DNA from: Solibacillus sp. R5-41 | GTDB taxonomy: Bacteria > Bacillota > Bacilli > Bacillales_A > Planococcaceae | Direction of reading: 5' to 3' | Length of the DNA stretch: 64,000 nt | NCBI RefSeq assembly: GCF_002736105.1 | Contig: NZ_CP024123.1 | Coordinates: 1,356,001 to 1,420,000, forward strand | Part shown: in pieces, positions 33,729-43,475 of the stretch | Numbering within the stretch: the stretch's first letter is position 1 | How the letters are laid out: each line of letters begins with the position of its first letter | Program-made: the position numbers and the translations under genes | The notes under the pieces: generated by a model | Databases searched by the model: none | Seen by the model: the letters and a program-made list of their open reading frames with translations, nothing else | Told to the model about the DNA's origin: nothing

Positions 33729-35969
33729 TTGGACCAACAATGGATTGAATTAATCGGAGCACGTCAAAATAATTTAAAAAACATTTCACTACGTATTCCA
33801 AAGCAAAAAATTACCGTTTTTACGGGTGTATCGGGTTCAGGGAAATCATCAATAGTTTTTGATACAATTGCACAAGAAGCTGGTCGACAGCTAAACGAAA
33901 CATTTAGTAATTTTGTACGCTTATACTTACCGCGCTACCAGCAACCACAAATCGATAGTATTCATAATTTATCGCCTGCCGTAGTTGTCGGACAGGAACG
34001 CTTAGGAGGCAACGCTCGATCAACGGTAGGGACCATTTCAGATATTTCGCCACTTTTTAGAGTGCTGTATTCCCGTTTTGCTACGCCGTCTTTAGGGTAT
34101 GGAAATGCCTATTCTTTTAATGATCCACAAGGGATGTGCCCTGAATGTGAGGGTATTGGAAGCATGATGACATTAAATATTGCTGCTGCCATCGATCGTG
34201 AAAAATCGTTGCAACAAGGTGCTATTTTATTGCCGGGTTATGGAGTAGGTACTTATTACTGGAACCAATATGCACAAAGTGGCTTTTTTGATGTAGACAA
34301 GCCGTTAAAGGATTATAACGAGCAAGAATGGCATCAATTATTATATTCTGAGCCTCAAAAAGTACAAATTACACACAGTTCAAGTAATTTTCAAGCGACT
34401 TATGAAGGCATTGTTGTCCGTTTTCGACGTTCAAAATTACAAAAGCAGCAGGAAGCATCGGAACGCGAGAAAAAACAAAATGCACAATTTTTAATGACCG
34501 CAACATGTGAGGTGTGCTCTGGGACCCGTTATCGAGAGGAAGTATTGCATTCATTGATTCAACAGTATTCGATTCATGATTTAAGCGCGATGCAGTTGTC
34601 GCAATTAATTGAAGCGCTAAAGACATTTAAGCAACCTGAAATGCAATCCATTGTCTCTCGAATTTCTGAACGTGTACAAAGTTTAATTGACATCGGACTT
34701 GGCTATATGACGTTGAATCGTGAAACCGCTACATTATCGGGGGGTGAATCGCAGCGCGTCAAAATGGTGAAATATTTATCGAGTACACTAACGGGTATGC
34801 TATATATTTTTGATGAGCCGAGTACTGGTTTACATCCGAGAGATGTGTATCGATTAAATGATTTATTGCGTCAAATTAGAGATAAAGGAAATACGGTTTT
34901 AGTAGTGGAGCATGATCCAGATGTAATCGCGATTGCGGATTATATTGTAGATGTAGGACCTGGAGCAGGGGTTCATGGCGGAACGATTTTATTTAGTGGT
35001 CCGTACGAAGAATTTGCAAAAAGTGATTCTATTACCGCGAAAGCATTACACACACAAGCTCCTATGAATACAAAGCCGCGACCTGTGTCGACATTTATTG
35101 AAAGTAAGCCAAGTAGCTTATACAACCTAAAAAATGTAACTTTAAAAATACCTGAGCAAGTATTAACGGTTGTGACAGGGGTTGCAGGTTCTGGAAAAAG
35201 TACATTAGTCAATGAAGTATTCGCAAAGGAATACGATGAGGCGATTGTAATTGACCAAAGACCGATTCATACAAATGTACGTTCTAATGCAGTCACTTAT
35301 TTAGGGATGATGGATAAAATCCGCAAACTATTCGCAAAGGAAAATGGTGTAGATGTCGCTTTATTCAGTTATAACTCAAAAGGTGCTTGTGAAGAGTGTA
35401 AAGGAAATGGCGTTGTGACATTGAATTTATCCTTTATGGATGAAGTTGAAACAGTTTGTACAACTTGTCAAGGTCGACGCTATGCAGAGGAAGTACTTGC
35501 CTATACGTTTAATGGCAAAAATATTGTCGAAGTGCTAGAAATGGATGTAGAACAGGCTTTAGTTTTCTTTGAAGCGAAGGATTTAGTGAAAAAACTACAA
35601 ATTTTACAGCTAGTCGGATTATCCTATATGTCATTAGGACAGCCTTTATCAACCTTTTCAGGTGGAGAATGTCAACGTCTGAAATTGGCGAAGGAAATGA
35701 AGGCAGGGGGACAGCTGTACATTTTAGATGAGCCAACGACTGGATTACATTTGAAGGATGTATCAAAAATTGTGCATATGCTTCAGCAATTAGTTGAGCA
35801 AGGAAATACGGTTGTTGTTATTGAGCATCATACCGATGTCATGCGTCAAGCGGACTGGATCATTGATATTGGACCAGAAGGCGGTAGTGCGGGTGGTCAA
35901 ATCATCTTTGAAGGAACACCGGAGCAATTAAAAAATTGTAAAGAATCAATAACAGCGAACTACTTATAA
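33729..35969 (+). CDS. UvrA-like ABC excinuclease paralogue, short form
   Basis: This 746-residue tandem-ABC protein has two Walker A motifs, GVSGSGKSS and GVAGSGKST, and two ABC signatures, TLSGGESQR and TFSGGECQR. Zinc-module cysteine pairs are CPECEG, CEVCSG, CEECKG and CTTCQG. It is about 200 residues shorter than UvrA and lacks the UvrB-interaction insert, like the UvrA2/DrrC-type proteins linked to drug or damage tolerance. The start is TTG 33729, nine bases after GAGAGG; an upstream frame runs into the repeat and was rejected. Confidence 0.9.
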   Translation: MDQQWIELIGARQNNLKNISLRIPKQKITVFTGVSGSGKSSIVFDTIAQEAGRQLNETFSNFVRLYLPRYQQPQIDSIHNLSPAVVVGQERLGGNARSTVGTISDISPLFRVLYSRFATPSLGYGNAYSFNDPQGMCPECEGIGSMMTLNIAAAIDREKSLQQGAILLPGYGVGTYYWNQYAQSGFFDVDKPLKDYNEQEWHQLLYSEPQKVQITHSSSNFQATYEGIVVRFRRSKLQKQQEASEREKKQNAQFLMTATCEVCSGTRYREEVLHSLIQQYSIHDLSAMQLSQLIEALKTFKQPEMQSIVSRISERVQSLIDIGLGYMTLNRETATLSGGESQRVKMVKYLSSTLTGMLYIFDEPSTGLHPRDVYRLNDLLRQIRDKGNTVLVVEHDPDVIAIADYIVDVGPGAGVHGGTILFSGPYEEFAKSDSITAKALHTQAPMNTKPRPVSTFIESKPSSLYNLKNVTLKIPEQVLTVVTGVAGSGKSTLVNEVFAKEYDEAIVIDQRPIHTNVRSNAVTYLGMMDKIRKLFAKENGVDVALFSYNSKGACEECKGNGVVTLNLSFMDEVETVCTTCQGRRYAEEVLAYTFNGKNIVEVLEMDVEQALVFFEAKDLVKKLQILQLVGLSYMSLGQPLSTFSGGECQRLKLAKEMKAGGQLYILDEPTTGLHLKDVSKIVHMLQQLVEQGNTVVVIEHHTDVMRQADWIIDIGPEGGSAGGQIIFEGTPEQLKNCKESITANYL

Positions 35970-35990
35970 TTTTATCTATTTTTCGCGCAA

Positions 35991-36034
35991 AAAAGGACTT
36001 ACCTCACGCAATTATGCGCGAAGTAAGTCCTTTT
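35991..36034. terminator. Bidirectional intrinsic terminator
   Basis: AAAAGGACTTAC pairs with GTAAGTCCTTTT, with an additional inner TCACGCA/TGCGCGA-type stem. It lies between convergent genes. Confidence 0.9.
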
Positions 36035-36042
36035 CATTGTAA

Positions 36043-37050
36043 TTAAGATGCTTTCACTTGGAAGGCAAGAAGGTCTTGATAATATTTATTTAATGACGAA
36101 GCTGCAACGCCGAAGCTATCTGCAATTTCTTTCACTGTAAATTTCTTATCAATGTAATTTTGTTCTTGTGCAAAACGAATTGCACCTGCAGCAATCGCAC
36201 CTGCTTTACGGGCAGTTGGTTGTTGCTCTACTAAATAATCTTCAACCGTAACTAAGAGCTTGTCATTTTCAATAGAATGTTCTACTAAAAATGCTTTTAC
36301 TTGCTCTAATACATCTTGCTCGAATGGAGTAAATTCTTCACCCTCATAGCCATTTTCAACTAAACCTTCCCATAATAAAAGGTGGTTTTTTTGAGTGAAT
36401 TCTTCAATTGTTAGACCGCTGGCTTTGTACGAAGCGGTAAAGTCCTCAAATGAAATTGCATGTTCTTTATGGAAGAAAATTAATGTAGAAACGGCTAATA
36501 CATGATTTTCTTGTTTTGAACCATCTGGTAATAGGAATGAGAATACGCGCATCCCAATCGGAATTGGTTTCGGACTTTCGCGCTGAATCATGTAGGCTTG
36601 ATTATCTAACGCTGAAATGGCTGTAAAGTATTTGTCTTCAACAGATTCAACCGTTCCGATAAAGAAGATAGGCGTTGTCCAAGATTTTAGCAATTCAATT
36701 GTTGACGGACGAATTAATTTCTTTTCCATTCGTTTTAAGAAGCCTGTCCAAATGTCTGGACGCTTATGGAAGAAATATTCATCTAACGCAACTGCTTCAA
36801 CTAATTCTCGATGTAATTTTTTCTCTAATTTTGGAGCCCAAACTTTCACTAGTTCCATAAATTCTCGAATGTCTTTTCGCTCAGGGTAATTCGTATAGAA
36901 GGTTTGTAAAACATTTTCAATTTCCTCATTAAAAACTGTTAATGCTGTCGTTTGTTGTTTACCTTCACAACACTTTTTATATTTTTTACCGCTGCCACAT
37001 GGGCATGGATCGTTACGTCCAACCATAGTTACACTTCCTTTTTGACTCAT
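36043..37050 (-). CDS. SEC-C zinc-motif protein with C-terminal helix-turn-helix-like region
   Basis: This 335-residue protein begins with a SEC-C zinc motif (GRNDPCPCGSGKKYKKCC). The middle, about 220 residues, is not recognised. The end (ARKAGAIAAGAIRFAQ, then TVKEIADSFGVAASSLNKYYQDL) reads like a TFIIB/cyclin-type repeat with a helix-turn-helix, an inference by eye. Two starts are possible: ATG 37050 with AAGGAA, or ATG 37026 with AAGGAAG, which would begin at MVGRNDP. It stands alone. Confidence 0.75.
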   Translation of the reverse strand: MSQKGSVTMVGRNDPCPCGSGKKYKKCCEGKQQTTALTVFNEEIENVLQTFYTNYPERKDIREFMELVKVWAPKLEKKLHRELVEAVALDEYFFHKRPDIWTGFLKRMEKKLIRPSTIELLKSWTTPIFFIGTVESVEDKYFTAISALDNQAYMIQRESPKPIPIGMRVFSFLLPDGSKQENHVLAVSTLIFFHKEHAISFEDFTASYKASGLTIEEFTQKNHLLLWEGLVENGYEGEEFTPFEQDVLEQVKAFLVEHSIENDKLLVTVEDYLVEQQPTARKAGAIAAGAIRFAQEQNYIDKKFTVKEIADSFGVAASSLNKYYQDLLAFQVKAS

Positions 37051-37314
37051 ATTAATTCCTTGTTAAACTTGCAACAATACTCTTAATAATAACGTCAGAA
37101 TGATATTATGAAAACTAATTATCAATTTAGAAAAGTCTGATTTGTGATATATAATAGTATATGTACAATATTCAAATAATAGAATCGGAAATCTATAAAA
37201 AATTATTTTTTTAATAGATTCTCTCTTAAGATAGAGTAAAGGGCCGTAAAAGAAAAAACTGTTGCAAAAATCACTTATCATGACTTTTGCAACAGTTTAA
37301 TAGAAGGAAGTGAA

Positions 37315-38226
37315 TTAAATGGTATTTTCTGAAGGTACTGTTTCAGGAATCTTTTTCATTGCTACGAATTGTTCTAGCTGTGCAACAAAATTTCCGATTA
37401 ATATAAAGGCACCACCGATAAGTAATTGAGTCGTTAATGTTTCCCCTAAAAATATCAGCGCAAAGATTGCGGCAAAAATAGGTTCTAGTGAGAAAATTAA
37501 TCCCGTATGTGTAGGGGATGTATATTGTTGTACAACAGCCTGTGCAACAAAGCAAAACGCGGTACAAATAACACCTAACCCTAATATAGCAACCCAGCCT
37601 AATGTAGTAGATGGCAATTGCGGTGTTTCAAAAAATAATGTGAAAATCGCTCCAAAAACACCGGCGACACCTAGCTGATATACCCCGTATGAAATCGATT
37701 CAACACTTTTAGTAAATTTACTATTTAAGATTAAATAGATCGAATAACCTACTGCGGCAACCGCAACTAAAATGTCTCCAGTTTGGAATGTTAATGAATC
37801 TTTCATTGTTAACGTTGTAATACCAATCATCGTACATACAATTGCAAAGCTGACTGCACGAGAAGGTAAGCGTTTTTCGATAAAGCTTGAAAAAATCGGT
37901 ACAAGCACTACCGTTAAGCTTAAAATAAATCCTGCATTCGCAGCGGATGTTGTTTTTAATCCAAATAATGATAGTGCAAATACCGTAAATAGTAGGAACC
38001 CTTGTATAGATGCGTAAATGATTGTTTTTTTATTAATGCGCAACATCTTTGGTAAAAAGATTAGCCCTGCAATTATAAATGCAATTATGCATCGTAAAGC
38101 AACAACGTTATAGGCTTCTAATACGTCTAACCCCATGACCATAAATGTATACGAAAGCCCCCAAAACATTGTTACGATAATCATTAATAAATTTGCTTTT
38201 CCTTGTAAACTCAAAGATGTCACCAC
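37315..38226 (-). CDS. EamA/DMT family transporter
   Basis: This 303-residue protein has ten predicted membrane segments in two EamA repeats. The first begins LLMIIVTMFWGLSYTFMV. The second shows SLEPIFAAIFALIFLGE, the usual family motif. It probably exports a metabolite or amino acid. Two GTG codons (38226, 38223) follow GGAG. It is divergent from a LysR regulator, which probably controls it. Confidence 0.88.
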   Translation of the reverse strand: MVTSLSLQGKANLLMIIVTMFWGLSYTFMVMGLDVLEAYNVVALRCIIAFIIAGLIFLPKMLRINKKTIIYASIQGFLLFTVFALSLFGLKTTSAANAGFILSLTVVLVPIFSSFIEKRLPSRAVSFAIVCTMIGITTLTMKDSLTFQTGDILVAVAAVGYSIYLILNSKFTKSVESISYGVYQLGVAGVFGAIFTLFFETPQLPSTTLGWVAILGLGVICTAFCFVAQAVVQQYTSPTHTGLIFSLEPIFAAIFALIFLGETLTTQLLIGGAFILIGNFVAQLEQFVAMKKIPETVPSENTI

Positions 38227-38243
38227 ATTTCTCCAATATTACT

Positions 38244-38261
38244 TACTGTTATAATACAGTA
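38244..38261. promoter_or_regulatory. Palindrome in the EamA/lysR divergent region
   Basis: TACTGT-TATAAT-ACAGTA is an 18-base dyad with perfect 6-base arms that also contains a -10-like core. It is a candidate binding site for the neighbouring LysR-type regulator on the EamA promoter. Confidence 0.4.
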
Positions 38262-38353
38262 TATCGTCACCATTGTGATTAGTAAAACGAATGTTTATAA
38301 TGATTAGTATGAAAAAAATTCATATCAAATAACCGTTATTGGAGTGAATGAGA

Positions 38354-39226
38354 TTGAGCTTAGTTAAATACGAAATTTTAAATAAGGTAGGCGAAGTACA
38401 TAGTTTTACGAAGGCTGCTGAACTACTAGGGTTAACGCAGTCGGCAGTGAGTCATGCCATTTCCAGTATGGAAAAAGATTTTGGCTTTAATTTAATTCAT
38501 CGAAACCGAACAGGTGTCACATTAACGGAAGATGGCATTACAATGTTAATTGAGATGAGAAAAGTTTTATCCGCAGAGGAACTTTTAAGACAAGAGGCTG
38601 CCCATATTTTAGGTGTAGCGAAAGGGACTGTCCGAGTTGGTTTAATTTCCACAATTTCAACGCATTGGATGCCCAATATTATTCGTCTAATGGATCAGCA
38701 ATATCCTGGTATTAATATCGAGTTACGTGAAGGGGATTATTATGAAATCGAGCAGTGGTTACTAAATGGAGAAGTGGATTGTGGATTTCTAAATCGGACG
38801 AGCTCCAAACAATTTGACTTTATGCCTTTAAAGCGAGATCCATTACTTTGTATTGTGTCTTCAAAAAGCCCGCTATATGATAAAGAAGAAGTCGATTTAA
38901 ATGAAATCGAGGATATTCCATTCATCATGCCTTCTTATAAAGGAACAAATGATGTCATTGCGAATTTTGAAAAATATAATGTGCGACCAAATATTCGTTT
39001 TCATTTAACGGATGAAAAGGGAATTATATCAATGGTAGAGCATCATTTAGGCATTAGTATTTTACCGCAACTTGCTATGGCAGGCTTGATGAACAATGTG
39101 AGAACAATACCATTAAAGCAAGAAAGTTTCCGAACAATAGGACTTTCAACGAAGCAAAAATTATCACCCGCGGCCAAAAAATTTGTTGAAGTATTGAAGC
39201 AATGGCTAGCTAGTGTGAAAGAATAA
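38354..39226 (+). CDS. LysR family transcriptional regulator
   Basis: This 290-residue protein has an N-terminal winged HTH (SFTKAAELLGLTQSAVSHAISSMEKDFG at about 16-43) and a periplasmic-binding-like effector domain from about residue 88. I start at TTG 38354, nine bases after GGAG, which gives the usual MSLVKYE beginning; ATG 38348 is too close to the site. It lies divergent to the EamA transporter and upstream of a CoaB-like gene. Confidence 0.9.
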   Translation: MSLVKYEILNKVGEVHSFTKAAELLGLTQSAVSHAISSMEKDFGFNLIHRNRTGVTLTEDGITMLIEMRKVLSAEELLRQEAAHILGVAKGTVRVGLISTISTHWMPNIIRLMDQQYPGINIELREGDYYEIEQWLLNGEVDCGFLNRTSSKQFDFMPLKRDPLLCIVSSKSPLYDKEEVDLNEIEDIPFIMPSYKGTNDVIANFEKYNVRPNIRFHLTDEKGIISMVEHHLGISILPQLAMAGLMNNVRTIPLKQESFRTIGLSTKQKLSPAAKKFVEVLKQWLASVKE

Positions 39227-39249
39227 ATAAAAAGGAGTTGTTGAGTATT

Positions 39250-39918
39250 ATGCTAAAGGGAAAAACAGTTTTAATTACAAGTGGTGGAACGTTTGAAAAA
39301 TGGGATAATGTTCGTGGACATACAAACTTATCTAAAGGAACAATGGGGTGTTATTTAGCGGAGGCTGCCTACGAAAAAGGTGCACAAGTCATCTATATGC
39401 ATGGTTATTTTGCACAACTACCAGAAAATCACCGTGAGATGCATCTCGTACGTTTTGAAGGGATTGAGGATTTAGGCGATCAGTTAAAGACTATCGTGGA
39501 ACAGCAGCACGTGGATTACGTCATTATGGCGGTGGCAGGGTCGGATTGGCTTATTGATAAAGTATTTGATCAAGCAGGTAATGAATTAACTGAAAAAGGG
39601 AAAATGCCGTCAGATGAACCACCGATTATTCATTTTAAAAAGGCGCCAAAAATTTTAGCGGAAATTAAGAATTGGTCGCCAAAAACGACACTTATTGGTT
39701 TCAAATTAGAAGCGACAGAGGATGAAGCATTTTTAATCGAGCGCGCAAAACTACGAATGGATTCTGCACAGGCTGATTTTATGGTAGCAAATAGCTCAAA
39801 ATCATTATATGGTGGCATGGAACCCCATATCATTGTACATAAATCAGGTGAGATAATCCGTACAAATGGAAAACAACAAACTGCTCTCGCTTTAATCGAG
39901 CGAATTCTCACTCGCTAA
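39250..39918 (+). CDS. Stand-alone phosphopantothenate-cysteine ligase (CoaB-like)
   Basis: This 222-residue protein corresponds to the C-terminal half of Dfp/CoaBC. VLITSGGTFEKWDNVR, NLSKGTMGCYLAEAA, the Lys/Pro-rich DEPPIIHFKKAPKIL loop and LIGFKLE are recognisable. The family joins cysteine to phosphopantothenate in CoA synthesis. A monofunctional form is known in streptococci. Whether it is active here or a paralogue beside a normal CoaBC is open. I chose the ATG at 39250, 12 bases after AAAGGAG; TTG 39241 is an alternative. Confidence 0.8.
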   Translation: MLKGKTVLITSGGTFEKWDNVRGHTNLSKGTMGCYLAEAAYEKGAQVIYMHGYFAQLPENHREMHLVRFEGIEDLGDQLKTIVEQQHVDYVIMAVAGSDWLIDKVFDQAGNELTEKGKMPSDEPPIIHFKKAPKILAEIKNWSPKTTLIGFKLEATEDEAFLIERAKLRMDSAQADFMVANSSKSLYGGMEPHIIVHKSGEIIRTNGKQQTALALIERILTR

Positions 39919-40029
39919 TGATAAGACTCGCTATAGCCTCTTGTTATGGATTGAAATCGAATGATATAATTCGAATATTCTTTTAGTATGGTGTGAATTA
40001 ACAAAAGTAGCATTGAAGGAGTGTTTCAA

Positions 40030-40503
40030 GTGGCATTACTGGAAGTAAAAGCGTTTTTTAAACAACATGGCAAAGAGCAGTCGGTGTTAGAGTTTAATAG
40101 TAGTAGTGCAACCGTGCAAGAAGCGGCACTAGTTTTAAACGTTATTCCCGCAAGAATTGCCAAAACATTATCGTTCTATGGACAAGAAAACATGGCAATC
40201 TTAATTGTCGCGGCGGGGGATACTAAAATTGATAACGCCAAATTTAAGCAACAATTTGGAATGAAGGCCAAAATGCTGGATCCGGAATCAGTTGTCAATC
40301 AAACTGGTCATCGCATCGGCGGCGTTTGCCCATTTGCGCTTGCGAATGAACTGCCCATTTATTTAGATCATTCATTAAAACGATTTGCAACTGTATTTCC
40401 GGCATGTGGAAGTGCCAATTCAGCCATTGAACTTACTTGTGATGAATTACAGCAATATTCCAATGCGAATGGTTGGGTCGATGTTTGCAAGGACTGGCAA
40501 TAG
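40030..40503 (+). CDS. YbaK/ProX family aminoacyl-tRNA deacylase
   Basis: This 157-residue protein of the YbaK/INS domain family hydrolyses mischarged tRNAs such as Cys-tRNAPro or Ala-tRNAPro. It shows the active-site Lys in IAKTLSF near residue 46, a GDTKIDNAKFKQ stretch, and GGVCPFAL near residue 100, the usual G-G-x-x-P-F motif. GTG 40030 is eight bases after GAAGGAG. It stands alone. Confidence 0.88.
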   Translation: MALLEVKAFFKQHGKEQSVLEFNSSSATVQEAALVLNVIPARIAKTLSFYGQENMAILIVAAGDTKIDNAKFKQQFGMKAKMLDPESVVNQTGHRIGGVCPFALANELPIYLDHSLKRFATVFPACGSANSAIELTCDELQQYSNANGWVDVCKDWQ

Positions 40504-40562
40504 GTTAAGTGGAATTTTACAAATAATTAGAAAATCATCAAAGAAATTTGAAGGAGTTTACA

Positions 40563-40796
40563 ATGACATTAACAAAACAGCAAGCAATCCAAGCGTTAAA
40601 GAATAATCAATTTATCGGATTTACAACAATGAGTGGCAACGTCCTCATAAAAAAGGCAAATCGCACTGATTATAATATTTACATCTATGAGGAGGGAACA
40701 GAAGAACCTTCTCATTACATCGGTTCGATTACGAATGTAATGGCGACATTAAGTGATAAAAATAGTAAACAAGATTTCGTAGTCGTCGAAAAATAA
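40563..40796 (+). CDS. Hypothetical protein, 77 residues
   Basis: A small soluble protein is predicted: a short helix (TKQQAIQALKNNQ) and then beta strands (FIGFTTMSGNVLIKK, YNIYIYEEG). No family is recognised. I start at the ATG at 40563 behind GAAGGAG. It ends just before a terminator shared with the cold-shock gene. Confidence 0.65.
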   Translation: MTLTKQQAIQALKNNQFIGFTTMSGNVLIKKANRTDYNIYIYEEGTEEPSHYIGSITNVMATLSDKNSKQDFVVVEK

Positions 40797-40810
40797 GCTG
40801 GATTAATATA

Positions 40811-40852
40811 AAGCTGCAAACAGACGAACAATTTTGATGTTTGCAGCTTCTT
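40811..40852. terminator. Bidirectional intrinsic terminator
   Basis: A perfect 12-base stem (40811-40822 with 40838-40849) has a 15-base loop. It lies between convergent genes. Confidence 0.8.
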
Positions 40853-40856
40853 TAAT

Positions 40857-41057
40857 TTACTTTTTAATGACATTCGCAGCTTGTGGACCTCTATTTCCAT
40901 CAATCACATCGAATTCCACAGATTGTCCCTCAGCGAGCACACGGAATCCTTCTTCTTTTATTCCAGTGAAATGGACAAAAACATCATCACCATTTTCACA
41001 TTCTATAAATCCATATCCTTTTTCATTATCAAACCATTTTACAGTGCCTTGGTGCAT
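40857..41057 (-). CDS. Cold-shock protein, CspA family
   Basis: This 66-residue single cold-shock domain has the RNA-binding motifs KGYGFIE (RNP1) and DVFVHF (RNP2). It acts as an RNA chaperone and single-strand nucleic-acid binder. The ATG at 41057 follows GGAGGAG. The 5' leader is about 60 nucleotides. Confidence 0.95.
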   Translation of the reverse strand: MHQGTVKWFDNEKGYGFIECENGDDVFVHFTGIKEEGFRVLAEGQSVEFDVIDGNRGPQAANVIKK

Positions 41058-41127
41058 TAGTGATCTCCTCCGATACTGTCAAATTTAGTTGGTAATTTTT
41101 TTGAAAAGTACAGAATATTACGAATAA

Positions 41128-41157
41128 AATATATCCTAGTTAAGGAACGTATGTCAA
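41128..41157 (-). promoter_or_regulatory. SigA promoter of the cold-shock gene
   Basis: On the minus strand TTGACA (41152-41157) is 18 bases from TATATT (41128-41133). Confidence 0.65.
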
Positions 41158-41248
41158 CAATTTGTCGAATAAGTCCAAATTTTTTATATATGTTTCCAAC
41201 TAAAACAGACTATAATAAAGACGACTATAATTGAAAGTAGGGTTTACA

Positions 41249-42928
41249 ATGACAACTACGATAACAAAACCTCTTACAGATTTGGATATTGCGAATAATG
41301 CAATAATGAAACCGATTACCGAAATTGCAGAAAATGCGGGAATACCTGTAGAATCTATCGAGCAATACGGACGTTATAAAGCAAAAATTGATGTGAATAA
41401 AATTTCTGGCCAAGCAAATGCCAAAGTCGTTTTAGTGACAGCGATTAGTCCAACACCAGCTGGGGAAGGTAAATCAACTGTTACCGTTGGATTAGCGGAT
41501 GCACTTAAGCAATTGGATCAACGTGTCATGATTGCGCTACGTGAACCTTCATTAGGTCCTGTCATGGGTGTAAAAGGTGGGGCAACAGGTGGAGGTTATG
41601 CACAAGTTCTCCCAATGGAGCAAATAAATTTACATTTTAATGGAGATTTCCACGCAATTACGACGGCAAATAATGCATTATCGGCATTTATCGACAATCA
41701 CCTTCATCAAGGGAATGCTTTAAATATCGACCCTCGCCGAATTACTTGGAAGCGTGTCGTTGATTTAAATGACCGTGCGTTACGTCATGTTACAGTGGGC
41801 TTAGGTGGTCCAATGCAGGGTGTACCACGTGAAGATGGATTTGATATTACGGTAGCGTCAGAAATTATGGCGATTTTCTGTTTAGCAACAAGTTTAACGG
41901 ATCTAAAAGCACGTCTTGCAAACATTGTCATTGGCTACACATATGATCGTCAGCCTGTCACTGTACGTGATTTGGGTGTTGAAGGTGCGCTTACATTAAT
42001 CTTAAAAGAAGCGATAAATCCAAATCTTGTGCAAACTATTGAAGGAACACCAGCATTAATCCATGGTGGTCCATTTGCAAATATTGCACACGGTTGTAAC
42101 TCTATTATTGCCACACAAACAGCCCGTAAACTGGCAGACATTGTCATTACTGAAGCTGGATTTGGATCGGATTTAGGTGCAGAGAAATTTATGCATATTA
42201 AAGCGCGTGAAGCAGGTTTTGCACCAAGTGCGGTAGTAATAGTTGCAACAATTCGTGCGTTAAAAATGCATGGTGGTGTTGCGAAAACAGCGTTAATTGA
42301 TGAAAACGTAGATGCGCTTCAACAAGGTATTTACAATCTTGCGCAGCACGTAAAAAATATTCGCAATTTTGGTGTTGAACCAGTTGTCGCTCTAAATCGT
42401 TTTATTTCAGATTCAGAAGCCGAAGTAAATACAGTTTTAAATTGGGCAAAACAAGAAGGCGTTCGTATCGCGCTTACAAATGTTTGGGAAGAAGGCGGAA
42501 AAGGTGGATTGGAACTGGCAAAGCAAGTGCTAGAAGTAATTGAAAATCCAAATAACTTCCATTATTTGTACGAAAACAATGAATCCGTTGAACAAAAACT
42601 GACGAAAATTGTACAACAAGTGTACGGTGGAAAAGGTGTTCAATTTACAGACGTAGCTAAAAAACAATTAGTGAGCATCGAAAATAACGGATGGGCGAAC
42701 TTGCCGATTTGTATGGCAAAAACGCAATATTCATTATCAGACCAACCAAGCTTACTTGGCAGACCGACTGACTTTACCGTTACAATCCGTGAGATTCTTC
42801 CGAAACTAGGAGCAGGTTTCCTAGTTTGCCTTACAGGCGATATTATGACGATGCCAGGCTTACCAAAGCAACCAGCAGCACTACGCATGGACGTAGCAGA
42901 AGATGGCAGCGCACTAGGCTTATTTTAA
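41249..42928 (+). CDS. fhs: Formate-tetrahydrofolate ligase
   Basis: This 559-residue cytoplasmic enzyme makes 10-formyl-THF from formate, THF and ATP. The P-loop-like [18 protein letters not shown] lies near residue 68, with [23 protein letters not shown] and [10 protein letters not shown] after it. The C-terminal [17 protein letters not shown] completes the family pattern. Length is standard. I start at the ATG at 41249 (GTAGGG upstream), since the longer frame adds only six residues. It stands alone. Confidence 0.95.
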   Translation: MTTTITKPLTDLDIANNAIMKPITEIAENAGIPVESIEQYGRYKAKIDVNKISGQANAKVVLVTAISPTPAGEGKSTVTVGLADALKQLDQRVMIALREPSLGPVMGVKGGATGGGYAQVLPMEQINLHFNGDFHAITTANNALSAFIDNHLHQGNALNIDPRRITWKRVVDLNDRALRHVTVGLGGPMQGVPREDGFDITVASEIMAIFCLATSLTDLKARLANIVIGYTYDRQPVTVRDLGVEGALTLILKEAINPNLVQTIEGTPALIHGGPFANIAHGCNSIIATQTARKLADIVITEAGFGSDLGAEKFMHIKAREAGFAPSAVVIVATIRALKMHGGVAKTALIDENVDALQQGIYNLAQHVKNIRNFGVEPVVALNRFISDSEAEVNTVLNWAKQEGVRIALTNVWEEGGKGGLELAKQVLEVIENPNNFHYLYENNESVEQKLTKIVQQVYGGKGVQFTDVAKKQLVSIENNGWANLPICMAKTQYSLSDQPSLLGRPTDFTVTIREILPKLGAGFLVCLTGDIMTMPGLPKQPAALRMDVAEDGSALGLF

Positions 42929-42967
42929 GAAAAAGTTTGCTTGAAATAAACGAAACATAATAATACA

Positions 42968-43003
42968 AAAAATGCCATTTGATTATTTTCAAATGGCATT
43001 TTT
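42968..43003 (+). terminator. Intrinsic terminator of fhs
   Basis: A perfect 15-base stem (42968-42982 with 42989-43003) with a 6-base loop starts with A and ends with T runs. Confidence 0.9.
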
Positions 43004-43025
43004 GTATGGGGATAAATTTGAAGTA

Positions 43026-43223
43026 TTAAAAAATAATTTCAACTAAATTACTAACAATCATGATCGACACACTGCCTGCATAAATTGCGGCACCTAAAAT
43101 AATAGGTGATAAAAGAATAAGTGCTTTTTTTTCTTTGTCTTTTGCACTTTGAACGTTTGGATAAATTACTTTTATTTCTTGGTCTTGAGTACACTGAACG
43201 TTTGGATAAATTGCTTTCTCCAT
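43026..43223 (-). CDS. Small membrane protein with a duplicated IYPNVQ segment
   Basis: This 65-residue protein has a 15-residue tandem repeat in its N-terminal half (AIYPNVQCTQDQEIK, then VIYPNVQSAKDKEKK). A hydrophobic segment of about 30 residues (ALILLSPIILGAAIYAG and on) follows and ends the protein. It would be a single-span protein with a short repetitive polar head. Start ATG 43223 is behind AAGGGGTG. No family is recognised. The gap 43224-43475 holds no other gene. Confidence 0.55.
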   Translation of the reverse strand: MEKAIYPNVQCTQDQEIKVIYPNVQSAKDKEKKALILLSPIILGAAIYAGSVSIMIVSNLVEIIF

Positions 43224-43475
43224 AAAGAACACCCCTTAAAATTCTTTGTTTCGTATCGTTTTTACTATTATATAACGAATTCTTGTAATAAACAATAATA
43301 AAGTTCACAATATAGACAAAAAATCGAATTTTCTAATAAAAAGAAAAAATTTCCACTATCTTTAACAACCCCCCACTTGAATCCAAGTTTAAAAGGGAAT
43401 TTTTGAGCTAATATTCATTTCCATGTTAAAATAAAGTACGTAGCATAAGTATTGAAAGAAAAAAGGTGATTGCTG

